Assembly (NCBI GenBank): GCA_963763135.1
Contig: CAVXNJ010000010.1
Span: 186,001 to 250,000, forward strand
Length of the DNA stretch: 64,000 nucleotides
Reading direction: 5' to 3'
DNA from: JANMZO01 sp963763135
Lineage (GTDB): Bacteria > Actinomycetota > Acidimicrobiia > Acidimicrobiales > JANYDT01
The notes beneath the pieces were generated by a model. That model was not told where the DNA came from. It saw only the letters and a list, made by a program, of their open reading frames with translations, and did no database searches. The position numbers and the translations under genes were made by a program. This document shows positions 1 to 9,287 of the stretch, in pieces. How positions within the stretch are numbered: position 1 is the first letter of the stretch; each line of letters begins with the position of its first letter.

Positions 1-243
1 GGTTTTCAGGTTCTGCAGATTCGAACGTTCCTCCACCCATCCGACGAAGGCCTCACCCGCCAGCGTCGCGAGCGTGAAACGAAGCGTGGTGCCGTCCCAG
101 GCGAGCGTCCCCGCCACCGGGAACGGGTTCAGCTTGTTCTGCAGCGCCCACGCTTCTTCGGTGAGCACGTTGGCTGGGGACTGGGGTGTCGGGGTCGAGT
201 CGGTGGAAGCGGCGGATGGGAAGGAGGAGTTGGTGACGGTCAT
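1..243 (-). CDS. Hypothetical protein, 5' part only (runs off the window)
   Basis: An open frame starts at an ATG on the minus strand (243-241) and stays open for 81 codons to base 1, so the C-terminus lies outside the window. AAAGGA sits 6-7 bases upstream of the ATG. The N-terminus is Ser/Thr/Pro-rich (about residues 1-24), followed by a sequence that looks like a small beta-rich domain. I do not recognise the family. It lies 80 bases downstream of the lipoprotein gene on the same strand and could share its transcript. Confidence 0.6.
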   Translation of the reverse strand, partial: MTVTNSSFPSAASTDSTPTPQSPANVLTEEAWALQNKLNPFPVAGTLAWDGTTLRFTLATLAGEAFVGWVEERSNLQNLKT

Positions 244-323
244 GGCGATTCCTTTTCGTGGTTGGATTTTTGGATTGGGTGAGAAGCAGGAGTGGATCAA
301 GAAGGCAGCGTTCGGAGCATGGG

Positions 324-1409
324 TCAGAGCGTCGGATTGGCCTGGAATAGACCGGCGATCACCGTGGCCAGTACGTCGGTGGAATCCGTGAGGCTCAAGA
401 TGGCTGTGTCGTTTCGAACGGTAACGAAGGCCTTGCTTCCGCTGCTGTCCACGTACGACCAGCCCCGGGTCCCTGCCACCTCGCCCTGTTCGACCTCGGT
501 ACCGTTGCCGATGACGCCGCTGACGAACTCCTGGAGTTCCTGACCGACGAGCGGCCGATTGAGTCGGAGGAAGATCAGCAGGGCCCGATCGGTGTCGTTG
601 GTGACGACCGAGGTTCCGACGGCGTTCACAAGCTCAACGACGTTGGGATCGGCCGCAAACCCGCTCAGCAGCTCCGACTGGATTGCCTTGTCCAAGGGTT
701 GATAGGTGAACCCGGCGATCGGATCAAGCGCGGTTCCGAGATCGACCAGGCCGAACTTGCCCGACTCATCCGTGGCGGGAGCTCCCGATGCGGCGGAGGT
801 GTCAGCAGCGGTGCCGTCCGACGCGACCGCGGTGGTTTCGGTGGCGGCCCCGGTAGGACCGGTCTGGCCGCACGCCTCGAAACCGGCCGCCTTGGCGGCC
901 TCGGCAAAGGCGGCGACCTTGGCCGAGTACGCATCGCTTGCACTGTTCGCCGTCGCTTCATCGCCTGCTGTCGCTGCAGCAGTTGCCTGCTTCAGCGCCT
1001 CGTTGGCGGCCTCGAGAAGCGAGACCAACGACCCCAGTGTTTCCCGGTCCCCGTCGGCTGCGGGCAGAGCCTTCAATGACGCGACGCCAGCGACGGAAAT
1101 GTCGAGCATCTTCTGCAAGCTCGGTCCGGCGGTTGCGAGCGAGTCGGGAGCCGGAACCGCGCCCATGTCCGTGCGGACCTGCGTGCAGATCGCATCGGCC
1201 TGGGCAACGAGCTCCGAGGTGCTGAGTCCTGCGACGGTGGTCTCAGCGACCGTATCGCCTACGGTCGTGTCGGGTGCTGACGCAGTTGTTTCAACGGGCG
1301 AAGCCACCGTCGTGTCAGTCGCGGAGTTCTTGCTCCCACATGCGCTCAGCCCGGCCAGCGTGGCGATGCTGAGGCTGATGGTGAGGGCGTGGCGGGCGAT
1401 GCGGTACAT
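324..1409 (-). CDS. Thr-rich secreted lipoprotein, function unknown
   Basis: The 361-aa product starts at an ATG preceded by AAAGGA. An upstream in-frame extension has no such site. A hydrophobic signal runs through residues 8-22 and ends in the lipobox LSAC, so Cys24 should be lipidated and the protein anchored outside the membrane. A Thr/Ser/Val-rich linker follows, then a helical region with one Cys at each end (ADAICTQ and FEACGQ, perhaps a disulfide), a second Thr/Ala linker near residues 190-215, and a globular C-terminal domain. This architecture is common in actinobacterial lipoproteins of unknown role. The family is not recognised, so no substrate or partner is proposed. Confidence 0.75.
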   Translation of the reverse strand: MYRIARHALTISLSIATLAGLSACGSKNSATDTTVASPVETTASAPDTTVGDTVAETTVAGLSTSELVAQADAICTQVRTDMGAVPAPDSLATAGPSLQKMLDISVAGVASLKALPAADGDRETLGSLVSLLEAANEALKQATAAATAGDEATANSASDAYSAKVAAFAEAAKAAGFEACGQTGPTGAATETTAVASDGTAADTSAASGAPATDESGKFGLVDLGTALDPIAGFTYQPLDKAIQSELLSGFAADPNVVELVNAVGTSVVTNDTDRALLIFLRLNRPLVGQELQEFVSGVIGNGTEVEQGEVAGTRGWSYVDSSGSKAFVTVRNDTAILSLTDSTDVLATVIAGLFQANPTL

Positions 1410-1567
1410 CGAAGGTCCTTTCGTGGGTCGGGTCCACTCGAACCCGACACCTACAGCATCGAAAGAAACGCCAGAAATGTCGTGAGCAACGATTGCTCTA
1501 CTCCGCGGCAATTACTCCGTTCCCAAGAGCCCAGCTGCGGTCCGTCGGCCGACCTCCTGAGTAACAA

Positions 1568-3055
1568 TTACTCAGGTGACCCGGATCCGAGGACGGCCCG
1601 AAGCTCGCGTCGACTCGTCACTCCCAGCTTGGCAAACACCCGCTGGAGATGGTTGTCAACGGTGCGGGCGGAGAGGTGGAGCTGCTCTCCGACTTCCTTC
1701 GACGAGGCCCCACGGCTGACGAGTGAGGCAATTTCGCGTTCGCGATCGGTAAGTGGAACCGCCGCGGTGAAACCGGTTAGTGCGGGAGTGGAAACGCCAT
1801 CCATGCGGTCCATCGCCGACGACGTGACCCGTTCGAGCCGTGACGCTGCACGGGTGTCACCCTGCCGCTTGGCGTCGCGCGCCGCACGAGCGGACAACTC
1901 CGCCGCTCGGACATTTAGGCCAAGCTCCAGGTAGCTCGTCGATGCGACGAGGTAGAGCTCATGGTCGCCCGTCGTGACCGCACGGGACTGGAGTAGGCGA
2001 AGCTTCGAAAGCGCATCCGGTGAACGTTCCGCCGCTGAGCCCAATCGCTCGGCGGCCCCGCGGTCGCCGTGCTCGTGCATCAGTTCATCGAGGACCGTGA
2101 GCACGACCCGCCAATTTCCGCGGGAGTCGGCATCACTCAGGACCTCCCGAAGAAACTCGCGGGAACCCTCACGATCAGCCATCAAGGCACGGACCTGCGA
2201 ACGGGCGAGAACGTATTCGACCTCGCCGAAACCATCCACCACGTGTTGCGCGGAATCGAACTGCTGCAGCGCCGCTTCCGCCGCGCTCCGGTCATTCCGC
2301 AACACGTAGGCCCGGGCGAGAATCGCCCAGGCGAGCCGCCGCATGTAGGGCTGGTTCTCAGCCGGCGACGTCGTCAGAGCCTCCTGCGCTGCCTTCACGC
2401 ACGCCGTCGTCTGCCCCCGCCGAAGGTGCACCATGGCCTCCAGGAGACGCCCTCCGGTCTGTGCGATCGGTCGTCGTTCCTCCGCTCCGCGCTGCTGGAT
2501 CCACCGCGCTTCCCGCTCGGCGACGTCCAACTGCGCGGAATCGATGAGACCGAATATGCGTGGAAGGAAGTGACTGGTCGGGTGGTAGGTCGTGGTCTCG
2601 AGTGGATGCGAGAGGTGATCATGCAAACCGGAAGTGGCAACGTCGATCGCCTCAAGTGGATACCCGGCGTTGACCCGCTCACTCGCCCGGGCCAGCGCTG
2701 CGATTATCCGCTGGGCCGGCGGTTGGCTGCGTTGATCAACCAAGGCCAGATCGGTCGCCGCTGCTGCGGGAAATCCGGCGTCCGCGAGAAGCGTCGCCCG
2801 TTCCAGGCGCACATCGGTCATCTCCGGGCCTTCGACCAGACGGCTGATGGCTCCGTCGAGTACGCCGATGGCCGATTGCAGATCACCGTCGCGTTCCAAG
2901 GTCGCTGCTGCCAACCTGATCGCGGAGAGCGACACATGAAGCGGGCTTTCAGCTAACTCATATGCGCGGCAGAAGGTCAGGTGTCGCGGCTTGAAACCGA
3001 CCGAGCCGCGACATTCCGAGACCCCGGCACAGAAGCAGTTCGATTCGGACGTCAC
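1568..3055 (-). CDS. LuxR-type large ATPase regulator, C-terminal TPR and HTH part (frameshifted gene)
   Basis: This is the C-terminal half of the split LAL regulator. The first ~28 residues of the open frame are only the out-of-frame reading of the upstream half. Genuine sequence begins around CRAYELAESPLHVS, near 2970. Many degenerate TPR-like helices follow, and residues about 432-490 form the LuxR/GerE DNA-binding domain: LTDREREIASLVSRG, then the recognition helix SARTVDNHLQRVFAKLGV. The frame has no good ribosome site or start at the junction. The local ATGA leads to a stop after three codons, so reinitiation would not give this product. The target genes are unknown. Confidence 0.75.
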   Translation of the reverse strand: MTSESNCFCAGVSECRGSVGFKPRHLTFCRAYELAESPLHVSLSAIRLAAATLERDGDLQSAIGVLDGAISRLVEGPEMTDVRLERATLLADAGFPAAAATDLALVDQRSQPPAQRIIAALARASERVNAGYPLEAIDVATSGLHDHLSHPLETTTYHPTSHFLPRIFGLIDSAQLDVAEREARWIQQRGAEERRPIAQTGGRLLEAMVHLRRGQTTACVKAAQEALTTSPAENQPYMRRLAWAILARAYVLRNDRSAAEAALQQFDSAQHVVDGFGEVEYVLARSQVRALMADREGSREFLREVLSDADSRGNWRVVLTVLDELMHEHGDRGAAERLGSAAERSPDALSKLRLLQSRAVTTGDHELYLVASTSYLELGLNVRAAELSARAARDAKRQGDTRAASRLERVTSSAMDRMDGVSTPALTGFTAAVPLTDREREIASLVSRGASSKEVGEQLHLSARTVDNHLQRVFAKLGVTSRRELRAVLGSGSPE

Positions 3056-4259
3056 GTTCCGGATCCTGGTTCAGCCCGGCCCCGGCCAGGTCGATCGCCG
3101 TGTGGTCATCGAATCCCAGCTGGGCGGCCAGCGCCGCGCGAAGCAGGACTTCCGGGTCGGCCCGGCCCCCGAGCGCCAGCTGCCACGTGGCAATGCGTAT
3201 CGGATCCTCGCGACGCTTCGCGCCGCGCTGCGAGATCGCCGTCGCCAGCGCCCCGAGATCAGCCCGCTTCCGCAGATTCATAGGCGCGCGTCGTATCGTT
3301 TCGACATACAGCGGATGGACAAGGCCGAGCGTCAGACGCCGTCCATCAGCGAGCACACGAACCAGCCCACGGCGATCGAGCGCATCAAGCACGTCGAGGC
3401 CGAGGAGTTCCTCGACGGGTTCGAGCGGAAGTGGCTCGGCGAGCGCTATGACCTCGAGGGCGCGTCGCTCCTCGATGGACAGGCCGGATAACCGGTGATC
3501 GAGCAGGTCCGTAAGTCGGGGTGACGTCGGTCGACGACCCGACTGCAGCCGCCAGAGGTTCGTCGAAGGGTCGAACACCAGACTCCCGTCGTCGCGACCC
3601 GACAGTACGAGCTCGCGAAGAAACAGCGCGTTGCCTGCCGACGTTGCCACCAGCCAAGCGATCGCGGGCGCATCGAGGGTCCCACCGATGAGATCCCGGG
3701 CGATCGGCTCAACGTCGCCCGGTTTGAGCTCACGGAGATCGAGGCGCTCGACGACGGCCTTCGACAGCAACTCGGCTATCGGGCCCGGCGTCTTTTCGCC
3801 GGAGCGCACGGTGGCAAGGACAAACGCGCTGTCGACCGAAACGAGCTGGTTCACGAGTTGCGCGGCGACGGGATCGAGATGATGGGCGTCGTCGATCGAC
3901 AACAGCAGGCGTCGACCACCGGCTTCCGCGGCGAGCGACCTCCGGGCTGACTGCAGCAGGTGGGCCGGCTGCAGATCCTGATGGAGATCGCCCAACTCCG
4001 ACGCGGGAGGCAGAAGGTGAGCCAGCGCCCCGAGCGAAATCCGAGCCGAACCCTCGTTGGCCGACGCGCTCACCACCGCCATGCCGTTGACTCGTGCCAA
4101 CTCACGACATTCGTCAGCAAGGCGGGTTTTTCCGACCCCGGCGGCACCGACGAGAAACACGCCCCGACAACCGGGGCGTCGCATGGCCGCAGCGACAAAC
4201 GCAAGCTCGGCCTCTCGGCCCACGATGGGCGACCCACCCACCTGTTGCAGTTCGTTCAT
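2958..4259 (-). CDS. LuxR-type large ATPase regulator, N-terminal ATPase part (frameshifted gene)
   Basis: This is the N-terminal half of a LAL-type (large ATP-binding LuxR) transcription regulator. Walker A is GAAGVGKT at residues 38-45, and a Walker B-like LLLSIDDAHHLD lies near residue 120. Winged-helix and TPR-like sequence follows. The frame ends after 433 residues in a TGA at 2958, in the middle of what should be helical repeats. The neighbouring frame, one base shifted, carries on the repeats and ends in the LuxR helix-turn-helix. Family members are usually around 900 residues in one chain, which the two frames together would give. A +1 frameshift, real or from assembly, probably splits the gene. 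Confidence 0.8.
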   Translation of the reverse strand: MNELQQVGGSPIVGREAELAFVAAAMRRPGCRGVFLVGAAGVGKTRLADECRELARVNGMAVVSASANEGSARISLGALAHLLPPASELGDLHQDLQPAHLLQSARRSLAAEAGGRRLLLSIDDAHHLDPVAAQLVNQLVSVDSAFVLATVRSGEKTPGPIAELLSKAVVERLDLRELKPGDVEPIARDLIGGTLDAPAIAWLVATSAGNALFLRELVLSGRDDGSLVFDPSTNLWRLQSGRRPTSPRLTDLLDHRLSGLSIEERRALEVIALAEPLPLEPVEELLGLDVLDALDRRGLVRVLADGRRLTLGLVHPLYVETIRRAPMNLRKRADLGALATAISQRGAKRREDPIRIATWQLALGGRADPEVLLRAALAAQLGFDDHTAIDLAGAGLNQDPERDVRIELLLCRGLGMSRLGRFQAATPDLLPRI

Positions 4260-4346
4260 CCTGAGGGGATCGTACTCAACGGATCGGGATTACGTCCTGG
4301 TGACCCCGCGTGGGGGATGTTGCGGTTGGCAGGGGATATTGCGGCG

Positions 4347-5741
4347 TTACCGCCAGAAACCCGGCAGTGGCTGATCCGCCGTGCCCGTGGCGTACGCGGT
4401 GAGTCGGGCCATCGAGGCGGTGTCCAACATGGCTATGACATCGAAGAACGACGACGGGCCACCGGACCGAAGCGACGTGTAACCGGCCGATCCCGATCTC
4501 GGAAGCTCGGGTGTCATCAGTACCAACCGTTCGACTCCACTGTGCCGCAGAGCGGTGGCCCGGCCGATGTGCTTCCACACCAGGTCAGCCTTCGCGAGCC
4601 CAGCCCGGGCGGTGCCATGGGATCCGGCCACATCGAAGTGCCAGAGCCGTCCACCTGCATCGGATGCGGTGTACGAGACACTCACGCCGGAGCCGGGTAC
4701 CTTCACCTCGCCCCGGACATCGGTGAATCCGGCGCTTCCCAGCACGGCCTTCGCGATCGATCCAGCTGATGCTCCGGCGTACGGACCTTCTTCGACCGGG
4801 TCACCTTCGGTCTGGACCCGCTCGCGTGCGATCTCGACGTAGGCGGGGTCAAGGTCGTAACCCACGTAGCGCCGACGGGTCCGCGATGCGGCAACGAGGG
4901 TTGACCCCGATCCAAGGAACGGGTCGAGGACCAGATCGTTTTCGTATGTGTACAGATTGATCAGCCGTTCCGGGAGCGAAACTGGAAACGGCGCCGGGTG
5001 ATTCACGCGGCGAGCGGACTCCGGGGGAAGCTGCCACACGTCGAGTGTCGACTCCATGAACTCATCGGTCGTGAGGGTATTGCGGTAGGGAAGACCGAGT
5101 GCTTCGCGCTTCTTCACCGTGGAGGCTCGGTCGAACCGGCCCTTGCTGGCGATGATGACCCGCTCCGTGGTGTCGCGCAGCACCGGGTTTGACGCGCTTC
5201 GGAATGAACCCCAGGCACACGATCCGTTGGCACCCTCGCCCTTCTGCCACACGATCTCACCGCGAAGAAGCAGACCCAGACTCTGCAGGATCGCCACGAT
5301 GTCGCTCGCGAGGCTGCGATACGGCTTGCGCCCGAGATTGGCCACGTTCACCGCAATCCGTCCTCCGGGCTCGAGCGTGCGCTTGCACTCGTCGAACACG
5401 GCGGCGAGCAGCTCGAGATATTCCACGTACGAGCTCGGAATCCCTTCGCGCTCCAGTTCTTCCTCGTATTGCTTTCCGGCAAAGTACGGAGGTGACGTTA
5501 CGACCAGGGCGACCTCGCCATCGTTGACCGAGGACATGGCCCGCGAGTCACCGACGACGAACGGATCTTCGATCTCGCGCGGGGTGGCGATCGTGGCGTC
5601 GTCGCTCAGCTCCGGAGTTTCGTTGGCAAAGCGACTGTAGAAGCCGGATGCATCGTGGCTCTCTCGTTTACCGGCACCGAAGTTCGATGTCGTCGTACCT
5701 TTGCGAACCACCCCCACAGCCTGCCACGAAGTCGGCACCAC
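4347..5741 (-). CDS. Site-specific DNA methyltransferase, beta class, solitary
   Basis: The protein transfers a methyl group from S-adenosylmethionine to an exocyclic amino group of DNA. The catalytic motif IV, TSPPYF (residues 82-87), precedes the SAM-binding motif I, DPFLGSGST (273-281). That order defines the beta class, and SPPY rather than DPPY is more typical of N4-cytosine enzymes. Residues about 310-464 form an extra C-terminal domain I do not recognise, perhaps for target recognition or dimerisation. No restriction endonuclease lies next to it, so it looks like an orphan methylase. The start is uncertain: GTG at 5741 is the longest choice, and conserved sequence begins near residue 32. 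The specificity cannot be read from the sequence. Confidence 0.85.
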   Translation of the reverse strand: MVPTSWQAVGVVRKGTTTSNFGAGKRESHDASGFYSRFANETPELSDDATIATPREIEDPFVVGDSRAMSSVNDGEVALVVTSPPYFAGKQYEEELEREGIPSSYVEYLELLAAVFDECKRTLEPGGRIAVNVANLGRKPYRSLASDIVAILQSLGLLLRGEIVWQKGEGANGSCAWGSFRSASNPVLRDTTERVIIASKGRFDRASTVKKREALGLPYRNTLTTDEFMESTLDVWQLPPESARRVNHPAPFPVSLPERLINLYTYENDLVLDPFLGSGSTLVAASRTRRRYVGYDLDPAYVEIARERVQTEGDPVEEGPYAGASAGSIAKAVLGSAGFTDVRGEVKVPGSGVSVSYTASDAGGRLWHFDVAGSHGTARAGLAKADLVWKHIGRATALRHSGVERLVLMTPELPRSGSAGYTSLRSGGPSSFFDVIAMLDTASMARLTAYATGTADQPLPGFWR

Positions 5742-5825
5742 CCGGGGTCACCATGGCCAGATGATGGCCACTGGCGCATTGGCCCCCATTTGCGGTGCCA
5801 GCACGACCCCGACTAGCGGCGACGT

Positions 5826-8261
5826 TCAGCCGCAGAAGGTTGCGACGACGGTCCCGGTGCCGGAATGGCCGGGGTTGGCCGCGTAGCCCTGGTCCGTGCG
5901 CACCACGACAATGCGCGAGAAGGAGCCATTCACCGTCGAACCGGATTTCGTCACCGATGACGTCACGAGTACGCCCATGAACGCGGGCACGTCCGAAGGA
6001 GGGGACGTGCTCGCGCCGCCAGCGGACGTGAACGTGGTGCCACATGACAGGGACGGGCTTGACGTCGGAAGCGACGAGGCGGTCGGTGCGAATCCCTTGA
6101 AGGCCGACGGGGCGCCGCCGGCGGTCATCGGATTCGCGGCGGTCCACTGGCTGCCCCACCACGTTACCCCTGCACCCGCTACAGCGCCGTTGCCGATCGT
6201 AAACACCCCCCGGCTCGGGAATGCGAACACCGTTGCCATCGGGGAGCGGTCGGAGGAAGGTAGGTAGTACGCGTCGCCGTCGAACACGGCGGACAGAGGC
6301 TGCGGCCCAAGGGGACCGGTGAACACGAGGCTGCAGGAAGCGTCGCCGGTGGCGATGACGATCGCCGAACAGCTCTGTCCACCGAGCGATAGGGTCAGCG
6401 TCTGCCCTGCGGGAACGGGCGCGACCGCGCCGTCCTCGCGGAGGCGCGCCTTCAGGGTGACTCCAGAGCCACCTTGGAGGATCACGGTGGGCCCGGTGAA
6501 CTCCGTGGTGGTCTGTTCTTTCGTAATCACGAACGGGTCGCTGTCGGTCGACGGCTCGAAATCGATGTCGCCGGCGAACGACGCCACCAGCGCGTAGGAC
6601 GCCGGAACCTGCGTGGGCACGATGGTGCACGTCGCAACGCCGAGGGCATCGGTGGTCGCCGTGCACGAGTCGGCTGTACCCAGTTGGAACACGATCGACT
6701 TGGCGGAAAGTGGGGTGCCATCGTCGGTCAACGTCGCCGATGCGGTGAAGGCGTCGTGGTAGTCCGACGTCGACGCGCCACCGTAGGTCAGGGCCGTCTG
6801 TTCGCGGGTGATCGTGAACGGGACCGAGGCGGAGGCACCGTTGTAGGCGGTGTCGCCGGCAAACGACGCTGAGGCGGTTGTCGTCGCCGGGTGATCGGTC
6901 AGCGTGACGTTGCAGGCTGCCCGCCCGGTCGCATCGGTCGTGCCTATGCAGGACTGCGTGCCAGCCGCGAGAGTTACCAACTCGCCCGGCATAGGCGCAC
7001 CCGAGCCGGCCACCGAGAGGTTCGCAGCCAGGGTCACGCTTTCGGTGTAGTCACCGGTCGTCGCACCGACGTAGGACAGCGTCGCACCGATCTTGCAGCT
7101 CGCAAGGGTGACGGTCGCGTTGTGCGTCGCTTGGGTGATGGAGTTCACGGCAATGAACGCGTTGCGGGCCGAGTCGACGTATTTGCTCCCAACCCGGAGG
7201 TAGGGGCGGAACCCCGGCGCATCGACGTAGGAACCTGCGATCCCGGACTGGTCGACCCAGTACGAGTAGGAGTCCTGGCCCTGAAGGTGGACGACCACCC
7301 CGTCTGCGGGGATGCCCGCGTCCCAGCCGGACTTTTCCCGAAACTCGAAGGCGTAGAGGTCCGTTGTCGTGGACGTACCTATCTTCTGGATGAAGATCGA
7401 TGCCGGGATTTCGGCTTTCAAGAAGCCGGTCGCGGTCGGTTGGTTCAGTGCTGCGAGCTGCACGGTCTGCTGCCGGCATGCGGTGTTGTCGAGGCGGGTC
7501 TTGCGGTTTGCTGCGATCCAGCCGGCGGTGTCCATCTGCACGGAGTTGACACCGGGCCCGCCCGTAGTGAACAGACCCCAAGGGTTGTTCGTGCCGTAGC
7601 ACTGCGCGCAGCTACCGATGTCGTAGTAGTCGCCGTAGTCGTCCTGTGAGGGCTGCTGGGAGAGCGTCCTCGAATGGTCGATGCGCAGCAGGTGGGCGGA
7701 CTCGTGAAGGATGAGGTTGAACTGCTGATCCTGCTCGGAGACCATTACTCCGAGGTTCGGGTAGTTCGTTCCGTTGATGGTGCGCCCCGGCCCGGCGCCG
7801 AAGAGGTCCTCGCTTTGACCAGTCCGGTTGGTGAGGACGACGACACCGGCGTAGTCGTTGAAGTCGACGTCCGGATCGGCCATCGTCGCGCAGGTGTCTA
7901 CCTTCGCATTGCGATCCAGCGCCGCATATTCCGCCAACGTCTTGGGCATCTCGTACCAGCCCTTCACGACGGTGCCGGTCAGGTCGAGTTGGCCGTAGGA
8001 CACGTTTTGCCAGTAGTCGAACACGCCCTGCTGGCCCGCGCCGGACTCGTTGAACATGCGCTCGTAGAACGACGCCGGGTTCGGTTCATCAGTCTTGTCG
8101 GTGAACTTGCACAACACCACCACGAGCTTCTGCGTGCCCGTGATCGCAGTGGCCGGTTCGTGCCGCGCCAGCGAAAGCGCGCCGATCACCACTACGGAGA
8201 GGAGCAGAGCCGGTATCGAGCTGCGTGGCCTGGCGAGTCGTCGGCGCGTGCGTGCGGTCAT
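5826..8261 (-). CDS. Secreted M6-like metalloprotease with Ig-like repeats
   Basis: The 811-aa secreted protein starts at an ATG with a strong GGAGGT site 8 bases upstream. A basic N-region and a hydrophobic segment (residues 15-32) form a signal peptide. The catalytic zinc motif HESAH is at residues 186-190, with another His at 196. The surrounding sequence (FDYWQNVSYGQLDLTG, GVMVSEQD) is like peptidase M6/immune-inhibitor-A proteins. After about residue 395 come three bacterial Ig-like repeats of about 95 residues, each with the pattern TYGGASTSDY...SFAGD, then a C-terminal beta-rich domain. It probably degrades extracellular protein. A palindrome overlaps its likely promoter at 8318-8335. 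Confidence 0.85.
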   Translation of the reverse strand: MTARTRRRLARPRSSIPALLLSVVVIGALSLARHEPATAITGTQKLVVVLCKFTDKTDEPNPASFYERMFNESGAGQQGVFDYWQNVSYGQLDLTGTVVKGWYEMPKTLAEYAALDRNAKVDTCATMADPDVDFNDYAGVVVLTNRTGQSEDLFGAGPGRTINGTNYPNLGVMVSEQDQQFNLILHESAHLLRIDHSRTLSQQPSQDDYGDYYDIGSCAQCYGTNNPWGLFTTGGPGVNSVQMDTAGWIAANRKTRLDNTACRQQTVQLAALNQPTATGFLKAEIPASIFIQKIGTSTTTDLYAFEFREKSGWDAGIPADGVVVHLQGQDSYSYWVDQSGIAGSYVDAPGFRPYLRVGSKYVDSARNAFIAVNSITQATHNATVTLASCKIGATLSYVGATTGDYTESVTLAANLSVAGSGAPMPGELVTLAAGTQSCIGTTDATGRAACNVTLTDHPATTTASASFAGDTAYNGASASVPFTITREQTALTYGGASTSDYHDAFTASATLTDDGTPLSAKSIVFQLGTADSCTATTDALGVATCTIVPTQVPASYALVASFAGDIDFEPSTDSDPFVITKEQTTTEFTGPTVILQGGSGVTLKARLREDGAVAPVPAGQTLTLSLGGQSCSAIVIATGDASCSLVFTGPLGPQPLSAVFDGDAYYLPSSDRSPMATVFAFPSRGVFTIGNGAVAGAGVTWWGSQWTAANPMTAGGAPSAFKGFAPTASSLPTSSPSLSCGTTFTSAGGASTSPPSDVPAFMGVLVTSSVTKSGSTVNGSFSRIVVVRTDQGYAANPGHSGTGTVVATFCG

Positions 8262-8317
8262 GGCTAACCTCCGTCGGAGAGTGGTGCCTCGAACGGTACG
8301 GTTTCGACCCAACCACG

Positions 8318-8335
8318 ACTATAGGGATATCCCTA
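8318..8335 (-). promoter_or_regulatory. Candidate promoter with overlapping 14-bp palindromic operator
   Basis: TAGGGATATCCCTA (8322-8335) is a perfect palindrome in the leader of the secreted protease. Reading towards the gene, TATAGT (8323-8318) resembles a -10 box and overlaps its edge. That would put the transcript start about 50 bases before the ATG. The placement suggests a dimeric repressor site, which is inference. Confidence 0.4.
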
Positions 8336-8483
8336 ATTGCGCCGCCGTATTCGGGGTGCACCCGTCGACTCGCGCGTATACCGGAGACGGCGTCGCGGCC
8401 CCACGGTCAAGTCCGGCCGCAGATGTCACTGTCGCCCCCATCACCGACCGCTGGCGAAAAGGACGATCAGAAGGCCGGGTCGG

Positions 8484-9287
8484 TCAACCGCCGAGTCGAG
8501 GGAATTTGGGTGGACGCCGTTCGATCAACGACATCGCTCCCTCGGTCGAATCGGGCCGATCGAGAGCCGCCCACGTGGCCAGATCGATTTCGGGAAGTGC
8601 TTCCTCGTAACCCATCCCGACGTGGCGGTACACCATCGCCTTCGCATCAGCGATGCTGGCCGGCGACACGGTCTCGGCCAGTTCACGCACATACGCGGCC
8701 GCGGCAGTGACCGGATCGGCTTCGTCGGTGAGGTACTCGACCATACCGATTCGGTACGCCTCGGCGGCATCGATCTTCTTCGAGGTCCACAGCAGATCTA
8801 GCGCCCGGCCGGGCCCCATCATCCGGGGCATGATCCAGCTCAGACCATGCTCCGACGTCAAACCACGCTTTGAAAAGATCGTGGTGAAGCTCGCCGTAGG
8901 AGCGGCGAACCGGACGTCGGCCATGAGCGCGAGCACCAGTCCGCCACCGGCGGCGACACCGTTGACGGCCGCGACGACCGGCTTCGGAACCCGAAGCAGA
9001 TACGAGAACATGCCGGGAAGTTCATCGGGGGGTGGCACGGCGCGGCGGGTGCTCCCGGCTGCGGTCGTCGCCTTCAGTACTTCGGCGTCCAACCCGGAAC
9101 AGAACCCGCGGCCGTTCCCGCTGACGACGATCCCGACCACCGCGGGGTCGGCTGCCGCAGCATCGATCGCCGACCGAATCTCGGCAAGCATCGAGTAGGT
9201 GAGCGCGTTGAGTTTGTCGGGACGGTTCAGCCGGATCACGCACACCGGATCGGTGACTGACACCTCGATCTCTTCATAGGCAGCCAT
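8484..9287 (-). CDS. Enoyl-CoA hydratase/isomerase family protein
   Basis: The 267-aa crotonase-fold protein acts on acyl-CoA thioesters, most likely hydrating 2-enoyl-CoA in beta-oxidation. The start ATG at 9287 has GAGGAGG upstream. The 51-residue upstream extension is rejected as non-conserved. Visible crotonase features are the N-terminal VCVIRLNRPDKLNALT, the oxyanion segment GRGFCSGLD, and the second oxyanion loop AAVNGVAAGGGLVLALMADVRFA, followed by GLTSEHGLSWIMPRMMG. The exact substrate cannot be deduced. It is divergent from a MaoC pair across a 251-base spacer, consistent with acyl-CoA or lipid metabolism but not proof of a shared pathway. Confidence 0.88.
   Translation of the reverse strand: MAAYEEIEVSVTDPVCVIRLNRPDKLNALTYSMLAEIRSAIDAAAADPAVVGIVVSGNGRGFCSGLDAEVLKATTAAGSTRRAVPPPDELPGMFSYLLRVPKPVVAAVNGVAAGGGLVLALMADVRFAAPTASFTTIFSKRGLTSEHGLSWIMPRMMGPGRALDLLWTSKKIDAAEAYRIGMVEYLTDEADPVTAAAAYVRELAETVSPASIADAKAMVYRHVGMGYEEALPEIDLATWAALDRPDSTEGAMSLIERRPPKFPRLGG

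Noticed and set aside
2958..3055. Programmed ribosomal frameshift in the LuxR regulator
   Set aside because: No slippery run, Shine-Dalgarno-like stimulator or stem was apparent at the junction, and the family is normally one frame. Mutation or sequencing error is simpler.
4347..5741. Restriction-modification system or defence island
   Set aside because: Only a methyltransferase is present. The flanking genes are a regulator and a secreted protease, with no nuclease or helicase.
5668..6666. A 332-residue open frame, antisense-shifted within the secreted protease gene
   Set aside because: Arg/His-rich composition, no family features, and fully overlapped by the well-supported protease frame on the same strand.
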